64,000 bases of DNA from contig NZ_SDHW01000005.1 in the NCBI RefSeq assembly GCF_004118265.1, forward strand, positions 186,001-250,000. The letters run 5' to 3'. The position numbers were made by a program, and so were the translations under genes. This document shows positions 35,808 through 45,155 of this stretch, one piece after another (position 1 is the stretch's first letter; each line of letters opens with the position of its first letter). The notes beneath the pieces were generated by a model. That model searched no databases. It had not been told where the DNA came from and was given only the letters and a program-made list of their open reading frames with translations. Source of the stretch: Lacibacter luteus. Its GTDB lineage: Bacteria; Bacteroidota; Bacteroidia; Chitinophagales; Chitinophagaceae.

Positions 35808-38800
35808 ATGAGAAGATGTTTGTTCACTTTTTTATTGCTGTTTGTTTGCATATTGGTTTATGCGCAACAGCAAAATTCCCGTTCGTTTGCAGTTATTGTT
35901 GGTATTACCGAATATGCAAGCAAAGGTATTCCTGCGTTACGCTTTGCTAATCGTGATGCTGAAGCATTTGCAAATTACCTGCGTAGTAAGGAAGGTGGCA
36001 GAGTAGCCGAGGAGAACATGCGTTTATTGCTGAACGAAAAAGCAACTACCGCCGCCATCTACGATGCACTTAACTGGCTTTTGGAAGAAGTGCAACAAAA
36101 CGATGTAGTGTATTTTTATTTTGCCGGCCATGGCGATATGGAGAGCAATACCATTTTTAAACTTGGTTTTTTACTTGCCTACAATACACCACGTACCAAC
36201 TATATCAACAATGCTGTTCGTATTGATGATCTGAACAAATTCGCCACAACACTATCGGTTAACAATAAAGCAAGAGTGGTATTAATTACCGATGCTTGTC
36301 ACTCGGGTAAGCTTGCAGGCAGCGATTTCAGGGGAAATGTATTAGCCGCCGATCAATTACGTACAGCTGTAAAAAATGAAATACGTATTACGTCCTGTGG
36401 CCCCGATCAGTTGGCAATGGAAGGTGAAGCATGGGGCGGTGGACGGGGAGTTTTTTCATTCTATCTCATAAACGGATTAATTGGTTTTGCAGCAAAGGAA
36501 CCCGATGGAGTGGTGCGGTTGAAAGATATCCGTAATTATCTCGACTCTTCGTTTGCAAGTGATCTGTTTCTTAAACAGGAAAAACATCATCAGAATCCTG
36601 TTGTTACCGGTTACGATCAATTTCAGTTGTCTGTAAAGAATGCAAGCATGATGGCCGGTATGCAACAACGGCAGGAGAATGTAGTAGTGTTGTTGTCGGC
36701 TCCTGTTCGTAATGAAGATGATCTTTCACCCAATGAATTGATCGATAATATTACCAACCGGCTAAAGAAGGAAAAACTGGATTCTGTTATTGATTTTGTG
36801 CAATTGGAAAAACTGCCGGCCAATAACATTGCAGCAGCTTTTTTAACCATGTACAAAAGCTTTATTGAAAAAGACGTGCAGCAGGAACAGGGTGCACGTA
36901 CAATAAAATACATACAGCGATTGCAAAACTGGATAGCTCAAGACAAGGAAAATCAAAAGCAGTTCAACGATCAGTTGGTAATTTTTCTGCACGATGTTGC
37001 ACAGGAAGTAATTAATAAATATCTCGAAGGCGATGCTGCAGAACTGGAACGGCGACGTTATTATAATGCTGCTTCAAGTGGTTATGATCTGTATCCTGTA
37101 ATGTATGCAGTTGCATTGAAGTTAACAGAACCGAACGATTTTCTGCATCACATACTCAAGGTAAATAAATATTATTTTGGCGGAGTGGCATTGATGTTGA
37201 AAATTCCTCTTGCAAAAGATCCTGCATCTTTAATTGATAAGGCCTTTCAACTGGAAACTGAAGCTTTGCAGCTCGATTCAAATGCTGCTTATATCTACAA
37301 TACGCTTGGAGTTTTGTACCTGTACAAACAGCAGTTTAAAAAAGCAGAAGAAAGCTTTTTAAAAGCAACAGAAAACGCTCCGCAATGGGCTGTGCCGTGG
37401 AATAACCTGATAGCAGTTTATACTGCACAGAAAAAATATGCAAATGCAAATGATGCATATGTAAAAGCCATTGAACGTAATCCGCAACAGGCAGATATTT
37501 ATGCGAATGCAGGAATAATGTACGAGCAGCAGAAGAACGATCTGTTTGCGGAAGAAATGCAGCGTAAAAGCATTTTCCTTAATTCACGTCATTTTTTTCC
37601 ATTTGAAAAACTGGCAAACATTTATACACGCACAACTGCATATGCATTGGCCGATTCGCTTTACTACGAAGCAGATCTTCGAAAGAAAGGCTTTCACTTT
37701 TCAACAATGCATTCAAGTGTTGTGTTGTCTCCGAATATCATGGTCTTGCCCAAACCGTTGGGCTGCGATTTTGATTCAAGCAATGTTCACATATCAGATA
37801 TTGCAGCCTGGTATGCGTGGGGGAAATACTATTTTGATTTTGAATTGTATGAAGAAGCGATCAAAAAGTGGAAACATGTTGTACAGCTTGATAAAACAGA
37901 TCCGGTCATCTACCATCATCTTGGCAAAGCTTATTTTGCAATGAAGCAATGGGCCGAAGCAGACATCATGTTTAATCTTGCCAACCGGTTTTACATTAAT
38001 AGCGAGCAGTTTAAAATCCATGCCGATTCTATTATGGCACTTACACGTTCACCTGTTAATGCAGAATGTTTAAACGGCACTTACGGCTATGCTTATTTCG
38101 CACTTGTATTCAATCATCAGCTAATGGCTTCGATGTACGAACAGTGGAATCATTTTACCGAAGCCGAAATTTATTATCGTAAGATCATTGCGGCCAACCC
38201 TGCAAGCTTTAGCTACAATAAACGGTTTTGGTTGATGTTGGAGAAGCAAGGTCGTTACCACGATGAAGAAGAAGCCCGGATTGCATATCGTTATGCAGAT
38301 TCGCTGAATCCTGAAACGGGCGACAATGAATTGTATGGATTTTACCGTCGAATGGAGCAACTGTTCCCGGATGAAGGAGAATGGCATTTAAAAGCAGGTC
38401 GGTTTCTGTATTATTATCTTAAAACAACAGCACTTGATTATAGCAGTGATCGTAAAGCAATTTTTCCGGATGATGTTGTGCCTGTACCCGTTGATCCTGT
38501 AGAAGTAGAAAAAGAATCCCGTAAGCCGATGTTTATACGGGAAATAAACAGGAGCATGCAATTGTATTACGAACCGGCAATAGATAAACCATACAGCAAC
38601 GCAATTCTATCGCTGCAGCTGGCCGATTCATTGTCGGTACTCGATGATGCACTTTCGGCAGACATTAACGATAAGATCGGCGATCTTTTTACCTGGCAAG
38701 GTGTGCCCTTGTTTGCTGCAAAGCATTACAAAAAAAGTGTGGAGCTGATGCCTGCAAATTCGGGTGTGCGTTTAAAGTTAATTGACGCAGAAGACCATAC

Positions 38801-39305
38801 TTACCAGTTTTCAGACGCATTCATCCATCTCGATACATTACGAAACAGGGGAGAACTGAATTTTGAAAAGATGCTTTTGCTTACGAAGTATTACATGCAC
38901 ATGTCTCGTTTCGGTGAGGCAGAAATTTTATTGAACAAGGCTGCAGCAACACATCTGCACACAATGCCTGCTGTACTCGGTTTATATGGACGATTATACC
39001 TGTTGCAGCAAAAGCCCGAGAAAGCGATCAACTATTATCAGCAATATCTTCAATTACAACCCAACGATGCAGAGGCTATGTACAGCATCAGCAGAATGTA
39101 TGCATTGCAAAACAAAAATCAGCAATCGTTGAAGTGGTTAACAAAAGCATTTAACGCAGGATTTAATTACGGTTGGGTGTTAAAGTTCGATCCGTTGATG
39201 GATAAGTTACGTAAAACAGCAGGCTGGCGATCGCTTGTGGTAAAACAAAAGCCTAAAGAATATCCTCCTCCTGTAAACAGCTATCCCAAAGCTTCTATTC
39301 AATAA
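35808..39305 (+). CDS. Exported caspase-fold protease with long TPR array
   Basis: The 1165-residue protein has a signal peptide (MRRCLFTFLLLFVC...AQ), a caspase p20-like domain at residues 28-170 and TPR repeats over most of the rest (clearest at about 475-640 and 1040-1150). The catalytic dyad is H108 in YFAGHGD and C164 in TDACHSGK. Bacterial caspase-like enzymes (orthocaspases) usually cut after Arg or Lys and often carry protein-binding repeats. Export is unusual for a protease of this clan that would act on the cell's own proteins, so a periplasmic role is inferred. The start at 35808 gives the signal peptide. Its last 11 nt overlap the next caspase gene tail to tail. Confidence 0.9.
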   Translation: MRRCLFTFLLLFVCILVYAQQQNSRSFAVIVGITEYASKGIPALRFANRDAEAFANYLRSKEGGRVAEENMRLLLNEKATTAAIYDALNWLLEEVQQNDVVYFYFAGHGDMESNTIFKLGFLLAYNTPRTNYINNAVRIDDLNKFATTLSVNNKARVVLITDACHSGKLAGSDFRGNVLAADQLRTAVKNEIRITSCGPDQLAMEGEAWGGGRGVFSFYLINGLIGFAAKEPDGVVRLKDIRNYLDSSFASDLFLKQEKHHQNPVVTGYDQFQLSVKNASMMAGMQQRQENVVVLLSAPVRNEDDLSPNELIDNITNRLKKEKLDSVIDFVQLEKLPANNIAAAFLTMYKSFIEKDVQQEQGARTIKYIQRLQNWIAQDKENQKQFNDQLVIFLHDVAQEVINKYLEGDAAELERRRYYNAASSGYDLYPVMYAVALKLTEPNDFLHHILKVNKYYFGGVALMLKIPLAKDPASLIDKAFQLETEALQLDSNAAYIYNTLGVLYLYKQQFKKAEESFLKATENAPQWAVPWNNLIAVYTAQKKYANANDAYVKAIERNPQQADIYANAGIMYEQQKNDLFAEEMQRKSIFLNSRHFFPFEKLANIYTRTTAYALADSLYYEADLRKKGFHFSTMHSSVVLSPNIMVLPKPLGCDFDSSNVHISDIAAWYAWGKYYFDFELYEEAIKKWKHVVQLDKTDPVIYHHLGKAYFAMKQWAEADIMFNLANRFYINSEQFKIHADSIMALTRSPVNAECLNGTYGYAYFALVFNHQLMASMYEQWNHFTEAEIYYRKIIAANPASFSYNKRFWLMLEKQGRYHDEEEARIAYRYADSLNPETGDNELYGFYRRMEQLFPDEGEWHLKAGRFLYYYLKTTALDYSSDRKAIFPDDVVPVPVDPVEVEKESRKPMFIREINRSMQLYYEPAIDKPYSNAILSLQLADSLSVLDDALSADINDKIGDLFTWQGVPLFAAKHYKKSVELMPANSGVRLKLIDAEDHTYQFSDAFIHLDTLRNRGELNFEKMLLLTKYYMHMSRFGEAEILLNKAAATHLHTMPAVLGLYGRLYLLQQKPEKAINYYQQYLQLQPNDAEAMYSISRMYALQNKNQQSLKWLTKAFNAGFNYGWVLKFDPLMDKLRKTAGWRSLVVKQKPKEYPPPVNSYPKASIQ

Positions 39306-40593
39306 CAAAAACAGGCGTTTGGTAACAGATGTTTTGATCAACATGTGGTTTGCTGCAATACGTATTTCTCGATTTACGGAACGTTTGTGTTTCGGTAGAT
39401 TTAAAAACAGTAAGCCAGCCCAGAAAATTTGGTTTGTTGGTATTGCTTTTACTTATTTCTGTAAGCAACGCATCACGGAAATACATAAAAAAGAAGCTGC
39501 CGTATTTTTTATTGGATACTGCCAGTTGATTTTTTGTTGCAGCAATGCCAATAATATTTGTGCGTTTGGGATTTAGAAAAAGTGCTCTGCTTTTTTCCGG
39601 ATCCCATGCAGGGTTGGTTGCTCTTTTTTGCGGATCGGCACTTACATAAGGCAAGGGCATTTCCGGATCCCAGTTGCAGCAATCGCCCAATACAATGTTC
39701 ATGCGGGCGCCTTTTGCTTTTATTAACTGCATAACAGTATCAATGGTTAAGCTTTCTTTTACATAATCCTGTGCGGGTTTCGAACGTAGATCGATCATTG
39801 GATAAACGGATGTTTTTTTCTTTGTGCGAAAGCCATGACCGGAGTAATAAAACACAACAATATCGTTGCGTTGGGGTTTAAACTTTTTTATTTCAGCTAA
39901 AACTGTTGCTCTGCTGTAAGCTGCACCATAGATCTTAATAACATTCATTGGCTTTATACCAATTACATCGGTAAGATCGGTAAACAGTTGTTCTGCAGAA
40001 GCCATGTCTTTGTTTGCAGCAAAGCCAACGGTTGAATCGGCTGTGTTGGCAACAATGATCAAATGGATGCGGGTGTTTTTCTCCAATGCATTCAATGCTC
40101 TTGTTGTTGTATTGAAGAGATTAATGTAAAATGCTTCTGTAGAAGAAAAGTAAACCGATACCAACTCTTTTGTTAACTGTTCGTTCGTAATAAACGTAAT
40201 GTCGGAAACTGAACCCGCTGACTGTTTGCCATTGCTGCCCGCAACAGTAACAGTGGTTGGCAGCATTTCTTCATTTTCAATTGTAAACAGAAAATCAAAA
40301 TCTTTAACAGTTATATTACCGCTGACCAGGCGATTTTTTTTAGCAGTATATAACACAGATCGAAGCTCTTCATCTGCACCTATCGGTTCGGTCAGCTTCA
40401 TTTCAAGTTGTTGTTCAACAAGAGCAGTTTCTTTTTTATATCTTACGAAACCCGATCCATCTGGCTGTATTACCATAAATGCGTTGCAAGTGATGGAGTC
40501 CTGCAAACGAAACCGGAATGTGTAAACACTCTGGCTTTTTAAGGCAGTTAAAAGCAGGAAAGAAAACATGAAAAACAGCAGACCTTTCTTCAT
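39295..40593 (-). CDS. Exported caspase-fold protein
   Basis: The 432-residue protein has a signal peptide (LLFFMFSFLLLTALKSQS), a beta-rich N-domain at about 22-130 that I do not recognise, and a caspase-like domain at about 170-400. The histidine is H253 in YYSGHGF and the nucleophile is probably C306 in VLGDCCNWD; in that motif the usual His-Ser-Gly after Cys is replaced by Asn-Trp-Asp, so activity is uncertain. It converges on the TPR caspase with an 11-nt overlap. Its upstream side faces the small lipoprotein gene. Confidence 0.85.
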   Translation of the reverse strand: MKKGLLFFMFSFLLLTALKSQSVYTFRFRLQDSITCNAFMVIQPDGSGFVRYKKETALVEQQLEMKLTEPIGADEELRSVLYTAKKNRLVSGNITVKDFDFLFTIENEEMLPTTVTVAGSNGKQSAGSVSDITFITNEQLTKELVSVYFSSTEAFYINLFNTTTRALNALEKNTRIHLIIVANTADSTVGFAANKDMASAEQLFTDLTDVIGIKPMNVIKIYGAAYSRATVLAEIKKFKPQRNDIVVFYYSGHGFRTKKKTSVYPMIDLRSKPAQDYVKESLTIDTVMQLIKAKGARMNIVLGDCCNWDPEMPLPYVSADPQKRATNPAWDPEKSRALFLNPKRTNIIGIAATKNQLAVSNKKYGSFFFMYFRDALLTEISKSNTNKPNFLGWLTVFKSTETQTFRKSRNTYCSKPHVDQNICYQTPVFVIE

Positions 40594-40738
40594 GATGAGT
40601 TATTTGTTTAAAACTACTCTTTCTGTGTGAGAATTGCCAACCCCTTTACCATAAAGGATTTCAGGTCGTCAATAAAATCGGTAAGGGGTTGACCGTTTCA
40701 AAAACTTATCGTAAACTTATAGGATAAAACAAACGCTT

Positions 40739-40966
40739 ATGTACATCAAAACCAATCAACTGATCAAAAGTTTATTTGCTGTAATGTTCATTGTGGCTAT
40801 CTCTTTTACTTCCTGTAACAACGAAGGAGAAAAACCTGAGTCGAAAGATTCTGTAGCTGCTCCTGTTACAGAACCAACTCCTGCAGCGCCCGACAGTACT
40901 GCTAAAGATTCAGGCGGAATGGACTCAGGCGAAGTAAAACCTGTTGTTCCAACACAGCCTAAGTAA
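40739..40966 (+). CDS. Small Pro/Ser/Asp-rich lipoprotein
   Basis: The 75-residue product has a clean lipoprotein signal (VMFIVAISFTSC, cysteine near residue 22). The mature part is low complexity, rich in Pro, Ala, Ser, Asp and Glu (EPTPAAPDSTAKDSGG). No fold is apparent. Its TAA stop directly abuts the complementary stop codon of the TPR gene, so no nucleotide lies between the two convergent coding regions. Divergent from the second caspase gene, it might share its control. Confidence 0.75.
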   Translation: MYIKTNQLIKSLFAVMFIVAISFTSCNNEGEKPESKDSVAAPVTEPTPAAPDSTAKDSGGMDSGEVKPVVPTQPK

Positions 40967-42448
40967 TTAATCAGCGTTCTCATCTCTTTCATCAGGGTTA
41001 AGCTGCAGCTTTATTTTGCTCTGCTTAATCCTGATTTTCTTTTCACCACCAGACAATGCTTCCCTGTTATTTACAAGCCAGTTAATAAGCCAGTGCTCAA
41101 ACCGGTGATGCGCCGGAATAAGTACAGCGGCTATGGCAACAAAGATCATCATTTCAAATACGGGTGTATGGTGTGTAAGTTCTTTTACTGTTGGGTGCAG
41201 CAGTAAGGTTAAAAACTCAAAGAAAATAAGCAGTGAAAGTATGCCCATTACTTTAATAAAGCGAATAGGTATGCGCACCTTACTCAATAAAAGCGTAAGC
41301 AGAAAAAAGCCGGGTATAAAAATACTGATGAACAATAATTGCAGTTGCTGACGTCGTTCTTCTTTTGCTGCCAGCTTTTCTTCTTCTATCTGTACCTGCC
41401 GCATTTGTTCGTTAATGGTAATAAACTGAATATCACGCAGGCGGTTTTTATTGTTGATGGAATCGTTTAAAACCAATACCGTGTTGTAATAGTAAAAAGC
41501 ACTGTCAATATTTTTTTGCTCACGGTAAAACGTTTTTAAAAAGTCAGACGATTTTAGTTGCTCCGAAACAAAACCACTTTTGCCTGCAATACTGTTGGAG
41601 TAGCTGGCATAATATAAAGCAGAGTCTGCAACCTGATAGTGATTGTACAATTTTGCAAGCCCCAATGTTGCTTCACATGTAATAAGATCGTCGTTTGCTT
41701 TTTGCAGATACATGATTGCATTATGATAATAGTGCAAAGAAGAATCGAATTGGTTTGTTTTACGGTAATAATGGGCAAGCCCGGTCATTGACGCACCAAT
41801 AAAATCATCATTCTGTTGGTCTCTTGCAATTATGAGTGAACGGTAGTAATAACGATAGGCAGAGTCTAAACGGTTCAGCTTATCAAATACATCACCTTTG
41901 TTTACATTAATATTGTATTCGTAGTCGGTTACTTTATGCAACTGCATCACTGAATCTGATTTCCGGTAGTAGAGAAGTGCAGTTTCGTAATCTTCTTCCA
42001 TTACATACACAATGCCTGTATTAATAAGTACGCTTGTAAGGTTAATAGGAATGTTTCGTTTCTCTTCGATCTTTAACCGTTGCAGATTGTACTCCAATGC
42101 TTTTGGATAATTACCAAGATTCAGAAATGTATTTGCCAGTACAGCCAGTGCCCTTGACTCGCCCGCAACATATTTAATTTTTTGCGCCAGCAATAAAGAT
42201 CGTTGTGTAAGCAGCAAAGCTTCATCCGGTTTTGAATTGGTTAATTCTCCCGCAAGTTGCCACATAAGATTTACTTTGTTACTGTCAGTAGTTTCGGCCG
42301 TCAATGCTGTGCGTAAGCTATCCGTTTTATTTATTGGTTGCTGGCTGTAAGTTGCAAAAGCCAAAAGGCAGAAACAGCATGCCGCAATAAGTTTATTTAT
42401 GTACAGCGGCTTTTTGGCAAAGTGGTTGGGAGAGTAATTGTTTTGCAC
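40967..42448 (-). CDS. Exported TPR protein with three C-terminal membrane helices
   Basis: The 493-residue form starts at a GTG that places a signal peptide (KLIAACCFCLLAFATYSQ) near the N-terminus; a TTG at 42568 would add 40 residues without clear coding character. Residues 40-340 are tetratricopeptide repeats (NLGNYPKALEYNLQRLKI, EEDYETALLYYRKSDSVM, RLDSAYRYYYRSLIIA). A coiled segment (RQVQIEEEKLAAKEERRQQ) leads to three membrane helices and a basic cytoplasmic tail. This is the layout of Bacteroidota TPR sensors, but no kinase or DNA-binding domain follows. It may be a signal-transducing remnant or scaffold. Confidence 0.78.
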   Translation of the reverse strand: MQNNYSPNHFAKKPLYINKLIAACCFCLLAFATYSQQPINKTDSLRTALTAETTDSNKVNLMWQLAGELTNSKPDEALLLTQRSLLLAQKIKYVAGESRALAVLANTFLNLGNYPKALEYNLQRLKIEEKRNIPINLTSVLINTGIVYVMEEDYETALLYYRKSDSVMQLHKVTDYEYNINVNKGDVFDKLNRLDSAYRYYYRSLIIARDQQNDDFIGASMTGLAHYYRKTNQFDSSLHYYHNAIMYLQKANDDLITCEATLGLAKLYNHYQVADSALYYASYSNSIAGKSGFVSEQLKSSDFLKTFYREQKNIDSAFYYYNTVLVLNDSINNKNRLRDIQFITINEQMRQVQIEEEKLAAKEERRQQLQLLFISIFIPGFFLLTLLLSKVRIPIRFIKVMGILSLLIFFEFLTLLLHPTVKELTHHTPVFEMMIFVAIAAVLIPAHHRFEHWLINWLVNNREALSGGEKKIRIKQSKIKLQLNPDERDENAD

Positions 42449-42619
42449 GTTAGTAAGATAGGAATTATTTACAGGAAACAAAAGGTTGCGAAAAGCCGTT
42501 AATATGAACGAATGGTAATTGTTTTTTGTTTGATGAGTGGTTTCTGTTGTTATATTCGTCAATAACAAAAAGGATTAACTTTCCTGTTTATTCGATCATT
42601 ATTTAATTTGGTTTTATAA

Positions 42620-44326
42620 ATGCCCGGAGATAGTTTATACATTAATAACGAAGCCGCTAAAAAAAACACATACGATGCCATTGTAATTGGTTCCGGCATA
42701 AGCGGGGGCTGGGCTGCAAAAGAGTTGTGCGAAAAAGGATTGAAAGTTTTGTTACTCGACAGGGGGCGCAATGTGGAGCATATCAAAGATTATCCTACTG
42801 CTACAATGCAAACATGGGAATTTCCGCATCGCCTACAACTTACACAAGAGCAAAAATTGTCTCATCCTATACAGAGTCGTCATTTTTCGTATAGAGAAGA
42901 TAACAGTCATTTCTACATAAACGATCTTGAAAATGCATATGTAGAACAGCAGCGTTACGATTGGATAAGAGCTGATGTTGTTGGCGGCCGTTCGTTGCTG
43001 TGGGGAAGAGCATGTTACCGTTGGAGCGATTGGGAATTTGAATCGAATTTAAAAGACGGGCATGGCATTGATTGGCCCATCCGTTATAAAGATCTTGCTC
43101 CCTGGTATAGTTATGTAGAAAAGTTTACAGGCATCAGTGGCAATAAAGATGGCTTGCCGCATTTGCCCGATGGCGAGTGCCAACCGCCTTTTGATATTAA
43201 TGCAGGTGAGCGTTACATGAAGGAACAAATTGAAACGAAATTTAAAAACAGGTATGCTGTACATGGCCGCACTGCCAACCTAACACAACCGGTAAAAGGC
43301 AGAGGACAATGCCAGGCAAGAAATCTTTGTCATCGTGGCTGCCCCTTTGGTGCATACTTCAGTACTAATGCGAGTACCATTCCTGCTGCGTATGCAACAG
43401 GCAATTTAACGGTGCGTCCGCATTCGCTGGTTAATCGAATTTTGTACGACGAACAAAAACAAAAAGCAACAGGTGTTGAAATAATTGATACGCAAACAAA
43501 ACAAACCGAAGAGTTTTATGCACGTATCATTTTCTTAAATGCATCAACCATTGCATCGGCTGCTATTCTGTTGCAATCAACATCGAACCGTTTTTCCAAT
43601 GGATTAGGTAATAGCAGCGACCAGGTAGGCCGTAACTTAATGGATCATCACAAAGGTGTAAGTGTTACTGCAACACTTGAAGGTTTTGAAGATAAGTATT
43701 ATTATGGCAGACGACCATCTCAATTATACATTCCCCGATTCCGAAATATTTTTGATGACAAGGCTGCTGATTTTGTAAGAGGCTATCATTATTTTCTTAC
43801 AGCAACCCGGCCACGAACAACAGCAGAAGGATTGTTGGGTGAAGAATTAAAAGCAGCATTAACCGAACCAGGCCCATGGCAGGTTAATTTTAGCGGCTAT
43901 GGCGAATGTTTGCCTTATGCCGATAACCGTGTTACATTAGATAAAACAAAAACCGATGCGTTTGGAAGACCACAGGTTGCTATTGACTGCAGGTTTAGAG
44001 AAAATGAACTGAACATGCATGCAGATATGATTGAATGTGCAAAAGAAATGGCTGAAGCGTCAGGGTTAAAAAATATCCGTGTTAATGCAAATATATCAAC
44101 ACCGGGTAATGCCAATCACGAAATGGGAACCATACGGATGGGGCGTGATGCAAAAACATCTGTATTGAATGCGTTCAATCAAATGCATGACGTATCCAAT
44201 GTATTTGTTACCGATGGAAGTTGTATGACGTCGGCCTCTTATGTAAATCCTTCTGTAACATTTATGGCGCTTACAGCCCGTGCCTGCGACTATGCTGTAA
44301 ACGAATTGAAGAAGATGAATTTATAA
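42620..44326 (+). CDS. GMC family FAD-dependent oxidoreductase
   Basis: The 568-residue protein begins with the FAD-binding fold VIGSGISGGWAAKELCEKGL, has the GMC mid-motif GGRSLLWGRACYRWSDWEFE and the C-terminal domain with NHEMGTIRMGRDAKTSVLNA and VTDGSCMTSASYVNPSVTFM. The histidine in NHEMG is the expected catalytic base. Related Bacteroidota enzymes are sugar or sugar-acid dehydrogenases that pair with a small gluconate-2-dehydrogenase subunit 3, which is absent here. No Tat signal is present. Confidence 0.92.
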   Translation: MPGDSLYINNEAAKKNTYDAIVIGSGISGGWAAKELCEKGLKVLLLDRGRNVEHIKDYPTATMQTWEFPHRLQLTQEQKLSHPIQSRHFSYREDNSHFYINDLENAYVEQQRYDWIRADVVGGRSLLWGRACYRWSDWEFESNLKDGHGIDWPIRYKDLAPWYSYVEKFTGISGNKDGLPHLPDGECQPPFDINAGERYMKEQIETKFKNRYAVHGRTANLTQPVKGRGQCQARNLCHRGCPFGAYFSTNASTIPAAYATGNLTVRPHSLVNRILYDEQKQKATGVEIIDTQTKQTEEFYARIIFLNASTIASAAILLQSTSNRFSNGLGNSSDQVGRNLMDHHKGVSVTATLEGFEDKYYYGRRPSQLYIPRFRNIFDDKAADFVRGYHYFLTATRPRTTAEGLLGEELKAALTEPGPWQVNFSGYGECLPYADNRVTLDKTKTDAFGRPQVAIDCRFRENELNMHADMIECAKEMAEASGLKNIRVNANISTPGNANHEMGTIRMGRDAKTSVLNAFNQMHDVSNVFVTDGSCMTSASYVNPSVTFMALTARACDYAVNELKKMNL

Positions 44327-44329
44327 TGC

Positions 44330-44364
44330 AAAACGCTCATTGCATAAACTGCAATGAGCGTTTT
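44330..44364 (+). terminator. Terminator of the GMC gene
   Basis: AAAACGCTCATTGC pairs with GCAATGAGCGTTTT around a 7-nt loop, 4 nt after the stop. Confidence 0.9.
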
Positions 44365-44418
44365 ATATGCTACACACAAAATAGGCTTATAAATAAATTT
44401 AAGCACTCTAAAATAAAA

Positions 44419-44460
44419 CGTCATCCTTCGACAAGCTCAGGACGAGGAACGAAGCAGTCT
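44419..44460. repeat. Composite dispersed repeat
   Basis: A CGTCAT...GACGAGGAACGAAGCAGTCT arm of the second palindrome family is interrupted by CCTTCGACAAGCTCAGG, a near-palindrome (CCTT...CAAGG-like) seen as an interspersed element in many bacteria. The order suggests insertion of one repeat into another. Confidence 0.6.
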
Positions 44461-44512
44461 GCTATTTTAATACAACCGTGTTTCGTTCGCTATGATTTTT
44501 TACGACAACCGC

Positions 44513-45103
44513 TTATTGTTTTTCGTTTTGTTTACGAACGTATTTTGTAAGAATAACAATCGTCTGTCCTTCTATCTTTCCTTCAATCTGCTCTGTATTA
44601 TCTGGTACAAGACGAATGTTCTTTACCACAGTGCCCATCTTCGCATTCAACGTAGAACCTTTTACATCCAGCGACTTGATCAATACAACCGTATCGCCTG
44701 CCAGTAATTGTGCGCCATTGCAATCTCTGTGCAAATCAACACTGCCATCGCTTTCATGATCGCCTGTTGCTTTTGCCCATGCAAGATGCTCATCGTTGAG
44801 GTATAGCATATCAAGATTATCTGCTGCCCAGCTTTCGTTTCGTAAACGGTTCAGCATACGCCATGCTACAACCTGCACCGCAGGAACTTCACTCCACATA
44901 CTTTCGGTTAAACAATTCCAGTGACTGTTGTTCAGTTCAACTTTCTTTTCTATTTGTGCTAAACAGTTGTCGCAAACAAGAATACAATTGTCCGCATTGG
45001 CCTGGTCTTGCGGCGGCACTTCATATATACTCAGGATTTGCTCACTTTTACATAACTCGCAGGTATTGCCGCTGCGCTGGCGGAGAACATCTTCTGTCTT
45101 CAT
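44513..45103 (-). CDS. PhnA/YjdM-domain zinc-ribbon protein
   Basis: The 196-residue protein has an N-terminal zinc ribbon (CELCKSEQ and CDNCLAQ) and a C-terminal PhnA domain at about 130-190 (LAGDTVVLIKSLDVKGSTLN and TEQIEGKIEGQTIVILTKYV). The middle (residues 60-125) is a helical insert. Despite the name, no role in phosphonate use is shown. The gene is 52 nt downstream of cutC on the same strand. Confidence 0.88.
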   Translation of the reverse strand: MKTEDVLRQRSGNTCELCKSEQILSIYEVPPQDQANADNCILVCDNCLAQIEKKVELNNSHWNCLTESMWSEVPAVQVVAWRMLNRLRNESWAADNLDMLYLNDEHLAWAKATGDHESDGSVDLHRDCNGAQLLAGDTVVLIKSLDVKGSTLNAKMGTVVKNIRLVPDNTEQIEGKIEGQTIVILTKYVRKQNEKQ

Positions 45104-45155
45104 CTTACGTTATTTTAAGGGCGGCGAAGGTAATAATTTCAAATTGCAGCAAAAG

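Noticed and set aside
35808-40593. Caspase genes as part of a type III CRISPR or gasdermin defence system
   Set aside because: Both proteins are exported and there is no effector gene, gasdermin-like pore gene or CHAT domain nearby.
40967-42568. Longer TPR protein starting at the TTG at 42568
   Set aside because: The extra 40 residues precede the signal peptide, which would then be internal; kept only as an alternative start.
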